Origin: Marinobacter sp. SS21
Lineage (GTDB): Bacteria; Pseudomonadota; Gammaproteobacteria; Pseudomonadales; Oleiphilaceae
Assembly (NCBI RefSeq): GCF_028369065.1
Contig: NZ_JAQNDA010000001.1
Span: forward strand, 62,001 to 126,000
Length of the DNA: 64,000 nt
Direction: 5' to 3'
How positions within the stretch are numbered: position 1 is the stretch's first letter; each line of letters starts with the position of its first letter. Below are positions 31,548 to 40,088 of the stretch, piece by piece. The translations under genes were made by a program, and so were the position numbers. Below the pieces are notes generated by a model. It did not search any database. It had not been told where the DNA came from and was given only the letters and a program-made list of their open reading frames with translations.

Positions 31548-32195
31548 CTAGACGCCCTTGCCGAGGGTCAGGCGGATGTGGTTGCGCATCAGCAGGTTTT
31601 CCCAGTAGTCCCGCATCCAGTCCCAGGCCGCGTGTTTGGCCTGGTCGACGAACGGATCCAGGTCCAGCTCGTAGTAGTCCGGGGTGCCGGCGATCTGCAT
31701 CATGGTGACGTCGATGGATTCGTCCAGTTCATTGGAGAAGGGTTCGCCGATCAACTGGTGCGCCAGCAGGTTGGCGCGGGTGGCTTCGACATCCACCAGC
31801 TGGCTGCTGCGGATGGAGCGATTGTTCTCGTACATTTCTTCCATCAGGCGGTGGCACAGGTAGGCGCGAATCAACAGCCCATCCAGGCCCTCGTGGCGGG
31901 CCAACAGCTCCGACGGTTGGGTGAAGTAGCGGGTGGCGGTATCTATAAACGGCGCAAACAGCTCCAGGCAGCCGGCCTGGCGGGCACAGGCATCGACGCA
32001 TTCGATCAGCCGAGGGGCCATCTCGATGTATTCCACCGCGAATTGGAACAGGCTGGTGGCGGGCTGGTAGCCGTCCACCGTGATGCTGGCAGGGAGCGCG
32101 GACGCTTTCTCCTTCATCTGCCGGAGAAACTCTCCGGAGCGGGCTTCCTGCCGGCGGGCCTGGTCAATGATGTCGAGTAATACCGCTGGTGTCAT
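31548..32195 (-). CDS. Hypothetical protein, family not recognised
   Basis: A soluble, acidic protein of about 215 residues (238 if the ATG at 32264 is used). It is mostly helical with many aromatic residues: EYIEMAPRLIECVDACARQ, RAYLCHRLMEEMYENNRSI, EATRANLLAHQLIGEP, and a C-terminal WDWMRDYWENLLMRN. No signal peptide, metal motif or nucleotide site is visible. I chose the inner ATG because the extra N-terminal segment is Arg/Gly-rich and of poor coding character; neither start has a good ribosome site. Stands alone between the DoxX and MATE genes. I cannot name a function. Confidence 0.6.
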   Translation of the reverse strand: MTPAVLLDIIDQARRQEARSGEFLRQMKEKASALPASITVDGYQPATSLFQFAVEYIEMAPRLIECVDACARQAGCLELFAPFIDTATRYFTQPSELLARHEGLDGLLIRAYLCHRLMEEMYENNRSIRSSQLVDVEATRANLLAHQLIGEPFSNELDESIDVTMMQIAGTPDYYELDLDPFVDQAKHAAWDWMRDYWENLLMRNHIRLTLGKGV

Positions 32196-32385
32196 ATCAG
32201 GAGATGCCGGTGTGTCAACGGAATAGGGTCGCAAGGCGCCTCCCGCTCTTAAGGTGCGATCCATCGAGCCAGCTCAGCGGTTACAGACCGACACTGGCAG
32301 CCGTCGGCCCCCTGCCCGTGGGCAATGCGAGGCCTCTTGAGTGAAAGTGTAGTTGAGTTTTAACAGAGTGCCCGCCGAACCCGGA

Positions 32386-33726
32386 TTACGTGAACCAGCG
32401 ATCGGTTTGAAGGTCTTTTACCATTCGCCAGGCCATGCTCGCGGCTCGCGCCAGCATCAGGCAAATCAGCGCAAACCACTGGCCATGGTTGCCCCAGCCG
32501 GTGGTGAGCCACCACAGCGGCAGGAACACCAACAGCGCCGATAGCAGCATGCTGTTTTGCATCTCCCGGGTGCGGGTGGCGCCGATGAAGATGCCGTCCA
32601 GCACGAAGCCGCCCACTGACGCCAGCGGCAGCAGCCACAGCCATGGCAGGTAACGCCAGGCCTCGTGCTGGACGCTTTCGAGGCTGGTGAGCAGGGCAAT
32701 CAGCGCCGGTCCGGCGAGGACAAAGCCTGCGGTGAACAGCAGCGCGCCCCACACTGACCAGCGCAGGGCGGCGGTACAGGTTTGGTGGAAATAGCGTCGG
32801 TCCCGCTGGCCAAGGGCTTCCCCCACCATGGCCTCGGCGGCATTGGCAAAGCCGTCCAGGCCATTGGAGATTACCATCAGGAAGGTGAGCAGTACCGCGT
32901 TGGCGGCCAGCACAACGTCGCCCTGACGAGCACCCTGGGCAGTGAAGAACGCCAGCACCAGCAACAGGGTGACGGTACGCACCAGAAGGTAGCGGTTAAC
33001 CCGAAGCAGACCGGTGTAATCCGCCAGGGTGCCGAACAGCGCCCGCAGGCTGGCCCGGTGGCCGGGAAGCCGGGCCAGCACCAGCCAGCCGCCGAGGCCG
33101 GCGGCCGTGTATTCCGCGATCACGGTGGCCAGTGCCACGCCCCGGCTGTTCCAGCCCAGGCCGGTAACGAACAGCAGATCCAGCAGTATATTGAGGCCGT
33201 TGGCGGCAATCAGCATCAGCATCGGCCCCCGGGGAAACTGGGTGCCGATCATCCAGCCCACCAGGGTGTACTGACACAGCACCGCCGGCGCGCTCCAGAT
33301 CCGGATGGCGGCGTACTCGCGGGCCAGTGTCGCCACCTCCGGGCTGGGGTTCATCAGGGTCAGTCCCAGCTCGATCAAGGGCCGGTGGATAGCGATCAGC
33401 GCCAGGCCGATGGCGCCGGCGAGCAGCAGCGACCGGACCAGCAGCGCGGTCTGGCCGAAGCCGTCCCGACGTCCGTAGGCCTGGGCGGTCAGCCCGGTGG
33501 TGCCCATACGCATGAAGCCGAAGGTCCAGTACAGCAAGGTAAAGAGATTGGCGCCGATGGCTACCGCGCCCAGGTAGATGGGGCTGTCCAGATGACCAAG
33601 CACCGCGGTGTCCACCAGACCCAGCAGCGGCACCGTCAGGTTGGTCAGCATCATCGGCCAGGCCAGGGCCCAGAGGCGGCGGTCGAGGCTGGGCAGTGTC
33701 AGCCGGGTGGGGAGGAATGTGGGCAT
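32386..33726 (-). CDS. dinF: MATE-family efflux transporter, DinF-like
   Basis: A 446-residue protein with about 12 TM helices and two similar halves. Features of the DinF subgroup are ALAWPMMLTNLTVPLLGLVDTAVLGHL at the start, FGFMRMGTTGLTAQAYGRRDG near residue 69, and the second-half equivalent NGLDGFANAAEAMVGEALGQRDRR near 286. These carriers export cationic or toxic compounds using Na+ or H+ gradients. There is no lexA next door (lexA-dinF is the enteric arrangement), so SOS control is not implied. Single gene, divergent from coxB. Confidence 0.88.
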   Translation of the reverse strand: MPTFLPTRLTLPSLDRRLWALAWPMMLTNLTVPLLGLVDTAVLGHLDSPIYLGAVAIGANLFTLLYWTFGFMRMGTTGLTAQAYGRRDGFGQTALLVRSLLLAGAIGLALIAIHRPLIELGLTLMNPSPEVATLAREYAAIRIWSAPAVLCQYTLVGWMIGTQFPRGPMLMLIAANGLNILLDLLFVTGLGWNSRGVALATVIAEYTAAGLGGWLVLARLPGHRASLRALFGTLADYTGLLRVNRYLLVRTVTLLLVLAFFTAQGARQGDVVLAANAVLLTFLMVISNGLDGFANAAEAMVGEALGQRDRRYFHQTCTAALRWSVWGALLFTAGFVLAGPALIALLTSLESVQHEAWRYLPWLWLLPLASVGGFVLDGIFIGATRTREMQNSMLLSALLVFLPLWWLTTGWGNHGQWFALICLMLARAASMAWRMVKDLQTDRWFT

Positions 33727-33813
33727 GGGTTCAGGAGGCGTCGCGTGACTATGGCTTAGAAATTTTAATTATAAAAAAAGCTTGTTAATAGTCGTTTATT
33801 GTTTAGACGATTT

Positions 33814-33842
33814 TTAGCAATTCCCAAACCCCTGTCTATACT
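33814..33842 (+). promoter_or_regulatory. Candidate promoter of the cytochrome oxidase cluster
   Basis: TTAGCA (33814-33819), 17-base spacer, TATACT (33837-33842), inside an AT-rich stretch. The leader to coxB would be about 165 bases and contains GGAGCC...GGCTCC pairing near 33855-33899. Confidence 0.45.
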
Positions 33843-34015
33843 CAGACGTGTTAAGGAGCCGCTGATTAATTCCAGATCATCTCGGGCTTTCAGGGGCTCC
33901 CTAGAATCCGTGAGCAGACTTCCACTTCGGTTCTAACGGTGCGTGCGAACACTGAAGGTAACCGAAGCGGTGCGCAAGAAAATCCGACAAGAATAATCCT
34001 CTGCGGAGACACACT

Positions 34016-35140
34016 ATGGGCGTGCACGCAATGCGGGCAGGTGTCCTCGCGGGTGGTCTGTTGCTCCCAGCCTGGTCAATGGCGGACTGGACACTCAACA
34101 TGACCCCCGGCGTCACCGGCACCAGTAACGAGATTTTCAGCCTCCATATGACCATTCTGTGGATCTGTGTCGCCATTGGCGTCGTGGTCTTCGGGGTCAT
34201 GTTCTGGTCCATCCTGGCCCACCGGAAATCCGAGGGGCACAAGCCGGCCCACTTCCATGAGAACACCGCGGTGGAGGTGGCCTGGACCATCATCCCCTTT
34301 GTCATTCTGGTGATCATGGCCATTCCGGCCACCGCGACTCTGGTGGACATGTACGACACCGAAGAGTCGGACATCGACATCAAGATCACCGGTTACCAGT
34401 GGAAGTGGCGCTACGATTACATCAATGACGACTTTGGTTTCTTCTCCAATATGGCCACCTCCCAGGACGAGATCTACAACCGGGCGGCCAAGTCTGAGCA
34501 CTACCTGCTGGATGTGGACAACCCGCTGGTGATCCCGGTGGGCAAGAAGGTCCGCTTCCTGGTGACGGCCAACGATGTCATCCATTCCTGGTGGGTACCG
34601 GCCTTTGGGGTCAAGAAGGACGCCATTCCCGGCTTCATCAACGAGACCTGGACCCGGGTGGACGAACCCGGCATCTACCGGGGCCAGTGCACCGAGCTGT
34701 GTGGCAGGGATCATGGCTTCATGCCGGTGGTGGTCAAGGCGGTGCCGCAGGCGGAGTACGACGCCTGGGTGCAGGATCAGCTTGCCGCCGCCGAGCTCGA
34801 ACGCCAGCTCACCGAGAAGGAGTGGACCCTGGAGGAACTTCTCGAGCGGGGTGAGCGGGTCTATGCCACCGCCTGCGCCGCCTGTCACCAGGCCAATGGT
34901 GCGGGCATTCCCCCGACCTTCCCGGCGCTGAAGGGCAACCCGGTGGTGACCGAGGATCTGCCGGCCCACCTCGACATCGTGGTGAACGGGGTTTCCGGCA
35001 CCGCCATGCAGGCGTTCGGCCCCCAGCTGTCGGAGGCAGACCTGGCGGCGGTGATCACCTACGAGCGTAACGCCTGGGGCAATAACACCGGCGAGATGAT
35101 CACGCCGAAACAGGTGTTCGATTACAAGAACCAGCAGTAA
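34016..35140 (+). CDS. coxB: Cytochrome c oxidase subunit II with fused cytochrome c domain
   Basis: Carries the CuA centre that accepts electrons from cytochrome c. The 374-residue protein has a signal peptide (ending near AWSMA), two TM helices (ILWICVAIGVVVFGVMFW; TIIPFVILVIMAIPATATL) and the CuA domain with HSWWVPAFGVKKDAIPG and CTELCGRDHGFM. A C-terminal extension contains CAACH (about residue 286) and a distal Met (SGTAMQAFG), so a cytochrome c domain is fused, as in caa3-type and some pseudomonad aa3 oxidases. First gene of the cox cluster. Confidence 0.96.
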   Translation: MGVHAMRAGVLAGGLLLPAWSMADWTLNMTPGVTGTSNEIFSLHMTILWICVAIGVVVFGVMFWSILAHRKSEGHKPAHFHENTAVEVAWTIIPFVILVIMAIPATATLVDMYDTEESDIDIKITGYQWKWRYDYINDDFGFFSNMATSQDEIYNRAAKSEHYLLDVDNPLVIPVGKKVRFLVTANDVIHSWWVPAFGVKKDAIPGFINETWTRVDEPGIYRGQCTELCGRDHGFMPVVVKAVPQAEYDAWVQDQLAAAELERQLTEKEWTLEELLERGERVYATACAACHQANGAGIPPTFPALKGNPVVTEDLPAHLDIVVNGVSGTAMQAFGPQLSEADLAAVITYERNAWGNNTGEMITPKQVFDYKNQQ

Positions 35141-35190
35141 CCGACTGACATTCGCCACCGCCGCGCGCCGGTGGCTACAGGGGGTCTTTC

Positions 35191-36774
35191 ATGAGTGCGG
35201 TTATCGATACCCACGCCGGAGAGCATCATCACGGGCCCGCCAAGGGCATCACCCGGTGGCTGTTCACCACCAACCACAAAGACATCGGCACCATGTACCT
35301 GGTGTTCAGCTTCGCCATGTTCCTGTTCGGCGGCAGCATGGCGATGGTGATCCGGGCCGAGCTGTTCCAGCCCGGCTTGCAGATTGTCGATCCGGAATTC
35401 TTCAACCAGATGACCACCATGCACGGTCTGATCATGGTGTTCGGGGCGGTGATGCCGGCGTTCGTCGGTCTCGCCAACTGGATGTTGCCGATGATGGTGG
35501 GCGCACCGGACATGGCGTTGCCGCGCATGAACAACTGGAGTTTCTGGTTGCTGCCCTGCGCCTTCCTGATCCTCGCCTCCACCCTGTTCATGTCCGGCGG
35601 CGCCCCCAACTTCGGCTGGACCTTCTACGCGCCGCTGTCCACCACCTACGGGCCACCGAGCACCACCTTCTTTATCTTCGCGGTCCACATCATGGGGATC
35701 TCGTCGATCATGGGGGCGATCAACGTCATCGCCACCATCCTCAACCTGCGGGCGCCGGGCATGACCCTGATGAAAATGCCGCTGTTCGTGTGGACCTGGC
35801 TGATCACCGCCTTCCTGCTGATCGCGGTGATGCCGGTGCTGGCCGGGGTGGTCACCATGATGCTGATGGACATCAACTTCGGCACCAGCTTCTTCGATGC
35901 CAGCGGTGGCGGTGACCCGGTGCTGTTCCAGCATGTGTTCTGGTTCTTCGGCCACCCGGAGGTGTACATCATGATCCTGCCGGCGTTCGGCGCGGTGTCC
36001 CATATCATTCCGGCGTTCTCCCGCAAGCCGCTGTTCGGCTACGCCTCCATGGTCTACGCGGTGGGCGCCATCGCCCTGCTGTCGTTCGTGGTCTGGGCCC
36101 ACCACATGTTTACCGTGGGCATACCCATCGCCGGCCAGTTGTTTTTCATGTACGCCACCATGCTGATTGCGGTGCCCACCGGGGTGAAGGTGTTCAACTG
36201 GGTGGCCACCATGTTCCGGGGCGCGCTGACCTTCGAGGCGCCGATGCTGTTCGCGGTGGCCTTCGTCATCCTGTTCACCATCGGCGGTTTTTCGGGCCTG
36301 ATGCTGGCCATCGCCCCCGCCGACTTCCAGTACCACGACACCTATTTCGTGGTGGCCCACTTCCACTATGTGCTGGTGCCCGGGGCCATCTTCGGCATCT
36401 TCGCCTCGGCGTATTTCTGGCTGCCCAAGTGGACCGGCCATATGTACGACGAAACCCTGGCCAAGACCCATTTCTGGCTGTCGTTCATCGGCATGAACCT
36501 GGCCTTTTTCCCGATGCATTTCCTGGGGCTGGCGGGCATGCCCCGGCGAATACCGGACTATGCCCTACAGTTTGCCGATTTCAACATGGTGTCCAGCATT
36601 GGGGCGTTCATGTTTGGGGCCACCCAGTTGCTGTTCCTGCTGATTGTGGTCAAGTGCATTCGCGGTGGCGAGCAGGCTCCGGCCAAGCCCTGGGAAGGGG
36701 CCGAGGGGTTGGAGTGGACCCTGCCTTCACCGCCGCCGTATCACAGTTTCCAGACACCGCCGGAAGTGAAGTAA
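35191..36774 (+). CDS. coxA: Cytochrome c oxidase subunit I
   Basis: Catalytic heme-copper subunit, 527 residues, 12 TM. Ligands are visible: TMHGLIMVF (heme a His), FFGHPEVYIMILP (CuB His with the cross-linked Tyr, and HPE of the D-channel end), WAHHMFTVG (two CuB His) and VAHFHYVLVPG (heme a3 and heme a His). The D-channel entry APDMALPRMNN is present, so this is an A-type oxidase. It follows coxB by 50 bases and precedes ctaG by 15. Confidence 0.98.
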   Translation: MSAVIDTHAGEHHHGPAKGITRWLFTTNHKDIGTMYLVFSFAMFLFGGSMAMVIRAELFQPGLQIVDPEFFNQMTTMHGLIMVFGAVMPAFVGLANWMLPMMVGAPDMALPRMNNWSFWLLPCAFLILASTLFMSGGAPNFGWTFYAPLSTTYGPPSTTFFIFAVHIMGISSIMGAINVIATILNLRAPGMTLMKMPLFVWTWLITAFLLIAVMPVLAGVVTMMLMDINFGTSFFDASGGGDPVLFQHVFWFFGHPEVYIMILPAFGAVSHIIPAFSRKPLFGYASMVYAVGAIALLSFVVWAHHMFTVGIPIAGQLFFMYATMLIAVPTGVKVFNWVATMFRGALTFEAPMLFAVAFVILFTIGGFSGLMLAIAPADFQYHDTYFVVAHFHYVLVPGAIFGIFASAYFWLPKWTGHMYDETLAKTHFWLSFIGMNLAFFPMHFLGLAGMPRRIPDYALQFADFNMVSSIGAFMFGATQLLFLLIVVKCIRGGEQAPAKPWEGAEGLEWTLPSPPPYHSFQTPPEVK

Positions 36775-36789
36775 CCGCAAGGAGGCGCT

Positions 36790-37383
36790 ATGACCGGGTC
36801 ACCACAGCCGTCAACACGCTCCAACGCCCGGGTCATCGCCTGGTGTCTGGCGGGCGTGGTGGGCATGTTTGGCTTCGGCTTTGCCCTGGTGCCGCTGTAT
36901 GAGGTGTTCTGCGATATCACCGGCATCAATGGCAAAACCGGCGGTCGTTACGAGAGTTCCGTGCCCCTGGAACGGGACGAGAGCCGTATCGTGGAAGTGC
37001 AGTTCCTTGCCCAGAACGGGCCGGACATGCCGTGGGTGTTCAAGCCGGTGACCCGCAGTATCGAGGTCCATCCCGGCGAGCCCACCACGGTGGTGTTCTA
37101 CGCCGAGAATCCCACCGCCAAGGCGATGGTGGGTCAGGCGGTGCCGAGTCTGGCGCCAGCGGAAGGCACGCTGTATTTCCACAAGACCGAGTGCTTCTGC
37201 TTCAACCAGCAAACCCTGCAGGCCGGGGAAACCGTGCAGATGCCGTTGGTGTTCATCGTCGACAAGGCGCTGCCGGAGCATATCCACAAGCTCACCCTGT
37301 CCTACACCCTATACGACCAGAGCGTGATGGGGGAGGTGTCCCGCATCAAGCAGGCAATAACGACAACCAACCGCAACGGATAG
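36790..37383 (+). CDS. ctaG: Cytochrome c oxidase assembly protein CtaG (Cox11)
   Basis: Delivers copper to the CuB site of subunit I. The 197-residue protein has one TM helix near the N-terminus (VIAWCLAGVVGMFGFGFALVPLY) followed by the conserved YEVFCDITGINGK. The copper motif CFCF lies in KTECFCFNQQTL (about residue 136). The rest is an immunoglobulin-like periplasmic domain. AAGGAGG directly precedes the ATG. Confidence 0.96.
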   Translation: MTGSPQPSTRSNARVIAWCLAGVVGMFGFGFALVPLYEVFCDITGINGKTGGRYESSVPLERDESRIVEVQFLAQNGPDMPWVFKPVTRSIEVHPGEPTTVVFYAENPTAKAMVGQAVPSLAPAEGTLYFHKTECFCFNQQTLQAGETVQMPLVFIVDKALPEHIHKLTLSYTLYDQSVMGEVSRIKQAITTTNRNG

Positions 37384-37399
37384 ATCGTCGGAGGCCGGC

Positions 37400-38317
37400 A
37401 TGGCGACAGATCATACCTACACGCACGAGAAGTACGCTTACCAGAAGTACTACGTTCCCGAACAAAGCAAGTGGCCGATCATTGCGACGGTGGGGCTGGG
37501 ACTTACGCTGTTCGGCGTGGCGTCGATCATGGTGAACAGTTCTCAGGGTGAATCCACCGGCGGTTCCTGGCTGCTGTTCCTGGTGGGCAGCCTGATCATG
37601 GCCTATATGCTGTTTGGTTGGTTTGGCAATGTCATCCGTGAGAGCCGGGCCGGCCTGTACAGCCCGCAGATGGATCGCTCCTTCCGCTGGGGCATGAGCT
37701 GGTTCATTTTCTCCGAGGTGATGTTCTTCGCGGCCTTTTTCGGCGCGTTGTTCTATGCCCGGGTATTTGCCGTGCCCTGGCTAGGCGGCGAGGGAGATCG
37801 GGGCAGCAGCAACCTTTTGTGGGAAGGATTCCAGGCCACCTGGCCGTTGATCAATACCCCGGATCCAGTCGCCTACCCGCCGGCCAAGGAAGTGATTGGC
37901 CCCTGGGGATTGCCGCTGGTGAACACCATCCTGCTGGTCACCTCCTCGTTAACCGTGACCATCGCCCACCACGCCTTGAAGGCGGGCCATAGGGGCAAGC
38001 TGAAGTTCTGGCTGGCGGCCACCATCGCCCTGGCCCTGGGCTTTGTGGTGGTTCAGGCCTACGAGTACGTTCACGCCTACAAGGATCTCAATCTGACGCT
38101 GGAATCCGGTATCTACGGCACCACCTTCTTCATGCTGACCGGCTTTCACGGTGCCCACGTCATTCTCGGCACGCTGATGCTGATCATCATGTTGGTGCGC
38201 GTTATGAAGGGGCACTTCACCGCGGAGCAGCACTTCGGGTTCGAGGCGGCCAGCTGGTACTGGCACTTCGTGGATGTGGTCTGGCTGATGCTGTTCACCT
38301 TCGTCTACATCCTGTAG
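37400..38317 (+). CDS. coxC: Cytochrome c oxidase subunit III
   Basis: Third core subunit, 305 residues, about 7 TM. Motifs are YYVPEQSKWPIIATVGLG, the SFRWGMSWFIFSEVMFFAAFFGALFY helix (Glu of the subunit III core), TIAHHALKAG and LTGFHGAHVILGTLM, with the ending WYWHFVDVVWLMLFTFVYIL. The 17-base gap to ctaG shows one operon. The last genes of the assembly set lie beyond a small antisense gene. Confidence 0.97.
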   Translation: MATDHTYTHEKYAYQKYYVPEQSKWPIIATVGLGLTLFGVASIMVNSSQGESTGGSWLLFLVGSLIMAYMLFGWFGNVIRESRAGLYSPQMDRSFRWGMSWFIFSEVMFFAAFFGALFYARVFAVPWLGGEGDRGSSNLLWEGFQATWPLINTPDPVAYPPAKEVIGPWGLPLVNTILLVTSSLTVTIAHHALKAGHRGKLKFWLAATIALALGFVVVQAYEYVHAYKDLNLTLESGIYGTTFFMLTGFHGAHVILGTLMLIIMLVRVMKGHFTAEQHFGFEAASWYWHFVDVVWLMLFTFVYIL

Positions 38318-38344
38318 TGGGCTGCGGGCGATGGCGGAACGAAA

Positions 38345-38548
38345 TCAGGGCGTGGGGTTGAGGGTCAGGTCACCGTGCCACAGCGCCACCACGATCAGGG
38401 CGATCAGGGCCAGGCTCAGGCCAACCCGGACCGCCAGGGAATTGACCACCCGATTGGTGCGGCCGCCGTCACGGATCAGGAAGACCAGACCGGTAAACAG
38501 GCTGATCAGTACCGCAATCAGCATTACGACGATGACAACTTTCAGCAT
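38345..38548 (-). CDS. DUF2909 twin transmembrane protein
   Basis: A 67-residue protein made of two TM helices, MLKVVIVVMLIAVLISLFTGLVFLI and LAVRVGLSLALIALIVVALW, joined by RDGGRTNRVVN. This is the DUF2909 pattern, commonly found antisense between coxC and surf1 in pseudomonads, as here. The longer frame to 38584 adds 12 residues without a better start. Probably a small accessory of the oxidase cluster, unproven. Confidence 0.8.
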   Translation of the reverse strand: MLKVVIVVMLIAVLISLFTGLVFLIRDGGRTNRVVNSLAVRVGLSLALIALIVVALWHGDLTLNPTP

Positions 38549-38608
38549 GGCGGGCTCCGGTGGGTCCATTGAATGGCAAAGCAAAACCAGGGATCACTAT
38601 AGCAGAGC

Positions 38609-39448
38609 ATGACCCGGCACGAGGTATCCAGACCCAGGCAGTGGCAGCCCAATTTCAGGCTTCTGGTGTTCAGCGGCGTGTTCCTGCCGCTGCTGGTGGC
38701 GCTGGGCATCTGGCAGTTGGATCGGGCCGCTGACAAGGAGAGGCAATTGCAGCAGTGGCAGCAGCAGGCCACGGCACTGAGCGGGGCGCAGCTGTGGCAA
38801 GGGCACCCGATGCCGGGCCAGCCGGTGGTGCTCCGTGGCCGGTACGGTGAGTTCACCTGGTTGCTCGACAACCGTACCCGGGAGGGAATGGCCGGGTATG
38901 AGGTGCTGTCGCTGTTTCTGGTCGACGACGGTCCGGCGGTAGTGGTGAATCGGGGTTGGCTGCGAGCGCCGGCCCGGCGAAACACGCTGCCGGTGTTTCC
39001 CACGCCACCGGGGCTGGTGCAACTGGATGGCCGCCTGGCGGACTTTCCCGAGCCGCCGGTGCTGGCGGCGCAGCCGGAGCTGGCCGGCTGGCCTCAACGA
39101 GTGCAGGCACTGACTGCCGAGCAGGCGAGGACGATCGGCACGGCGGTGGCGCCACTGCTGGTGCGGCTGGCCGACGGTGGTCAACCCGGCGCTTTCCGTG
39201 CCGACTGGCAACCCGACCGGATGGGGCCCCAGACCCACTATGGCTATGCCCTGCAATGGTTCTCCCTGGCCCTGACCCTGGCGGTGCTCACGGTGGTGGC
39301 CAGTTACCGCAGAGCCCCCGGCCCCGGTGCTTCCGTTACCCCTCATTCGTACCTTAATCCCAGAGTTACCGTTAACCCCAGAGCTTACCTTAGCCCCAGT
39401 ACCTCAGGAGCCGACCATGACAACAACCACGGCCAACGCCATGACTGA
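38609..39448 (+). CDS. SURF1-family cytochrome oxidase assembly protein
   Basis: Assists heme a insertion into subunit I. Two TM helices bracket a periplasmic domain: FRLLVFSGVFLPLLVALGIWQLDRAADK at the start and HYGYALQWFSLALTLAVLTVVASYRR near residue 210-235. GRYGEFTWLLDNRTREGMAGYEVLS and VVNRGWLRAP are typical. After the second helix about 45 residues of unusual Pro/Asn-rich tail follow (SYLNPRVTVNPRAYLSPSTSG), encoded by a short imperfect tandem repeat. Its end overlaps the next gene by 32 bases, so the tail could be a recent read-through. Confidence 0.92.
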   Translation: MTRHEVSRPRQWQPNFRLLVFSGVFLPLLVALGIWQLDRAADKERQLQQWQQQATALSGAQLWQGHPMPGQPVVLRGRYGEFTWLLDNRTREGMAGYEVLSLFLVDDGPAVVVNRGWLRAPARRNTLPVFPTPPGLVQLDGRLADFPEPPVLAAQPELAGWPQRVQALTAEQARTIGTAVAPLLVRLADGGQPGAFRADWQPDRMGPQTHYGYALQWFSLALTLAVLTVVASYRRAPGPGASVTPHSYLNPRVTVNPRAYLSPSTSGADHDNNHGQRHD

Positions 39449-40064
39449 TCACACACCCTCCCAGTCCAGTCCCGAACAGCTCCGCCGCGGTCGGCGCATG
39501 GCCTGGCTGCTGTTTGCCGTGGGCTTTGGCCCGATGCTGCTGGCCACGGCGATGTACTACACCGGCTGGCTCAACCCCGCGGGTCACACCAACCAGGGCG
39601 AGCTGCTGCAACCGCCGGTGGCGGTGACCGAACTGGCGCTGGTGGGGGCCGACGGCCAGCCGTTGGCGCAGCGGTTTGCGCCCCAGGCCGCCGAGGCAAA
39701 GTGGTTGCTGCTGGTGGTGGCCGATGGCTGCGCCGGGTCCTGTGAACAGCTGTTGTACCTGGCCCGTCAGGTCAACATTGCCCTTGGCAAGAACGCCAAC
39801 CGGGTGGCGGGAGCTGCCTGGGTGGGGCAACTCCCCAACGCACTGGCGCAACGTTGGCCCGATGACTACCGGACCATCGAGCGGCTGACCGTATTGCCCG
39901 AGGCGGTGCCTGCGTGGCCGGAACAGCTGGCGCCGGCCGAGGCCCCCAGTCTGTTGCTGGTGGATCCGTTGGGTAATGTGATGATGCGTTACGACAGTTC
40001 CCACCGCGGTGAGGCCATGCTCAAGGATCTCAAGCATCTGCTCAAACTGTCGCAGATCGGTTAA
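39417..40064 (+). CDS. Membrane-anchored Sco-like protein of the cox cluster
   Basis: A 215-residue protein with one N-terminal TM helix (MAWLLFAVGFGPMLLATAMYY) and a periplasmic domain that looks like a thioredoxin/Sco fold. It has a CxxxC motif, DGCAGSCEQLLYLARQ (about residue 105), and ends SLLLVDPLGNVMMRYDSS, like Sco proteins. An uncharacterised homologue sits at the same place in Pseudomonas (between surf1 and ctaA). A role in copper handling or thiol redox for the oxidase is an inference. Start at 39417 is set by CAGGAG six bases before. An in-frame start at 39327 lies deep inside surf1. Confidence 0.72.
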   Translation: MTTTTANAMTDHTPSQSSPEQLRRGRRMAWLLFAVGFGPMLLATAMYYTGWLNPAGHTNQGELLQPPVAVTELALVGADGQPLAQRFAPQAAEAKWLLLVVADGCAGSCEQLLYLARQVNIALGKNANRVAGAAWVGQLPNALAQRWPDDYRTIERLTVLPEAVPAWPEQLAPAEAPSLLLVDPLGNVMMRYDSSHRGEAMLKDLKHLLKLSQIG

Positions 40065-40088
40065 CGGCTATGGAATCGGATAACGACT

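Noticed and set aside
35122..36519. 465-residue minus-strand frame opposite coxA
   Set aside because: Shadow of a highly conserved membrane protein; extremely His/Gln/Gly-rich.
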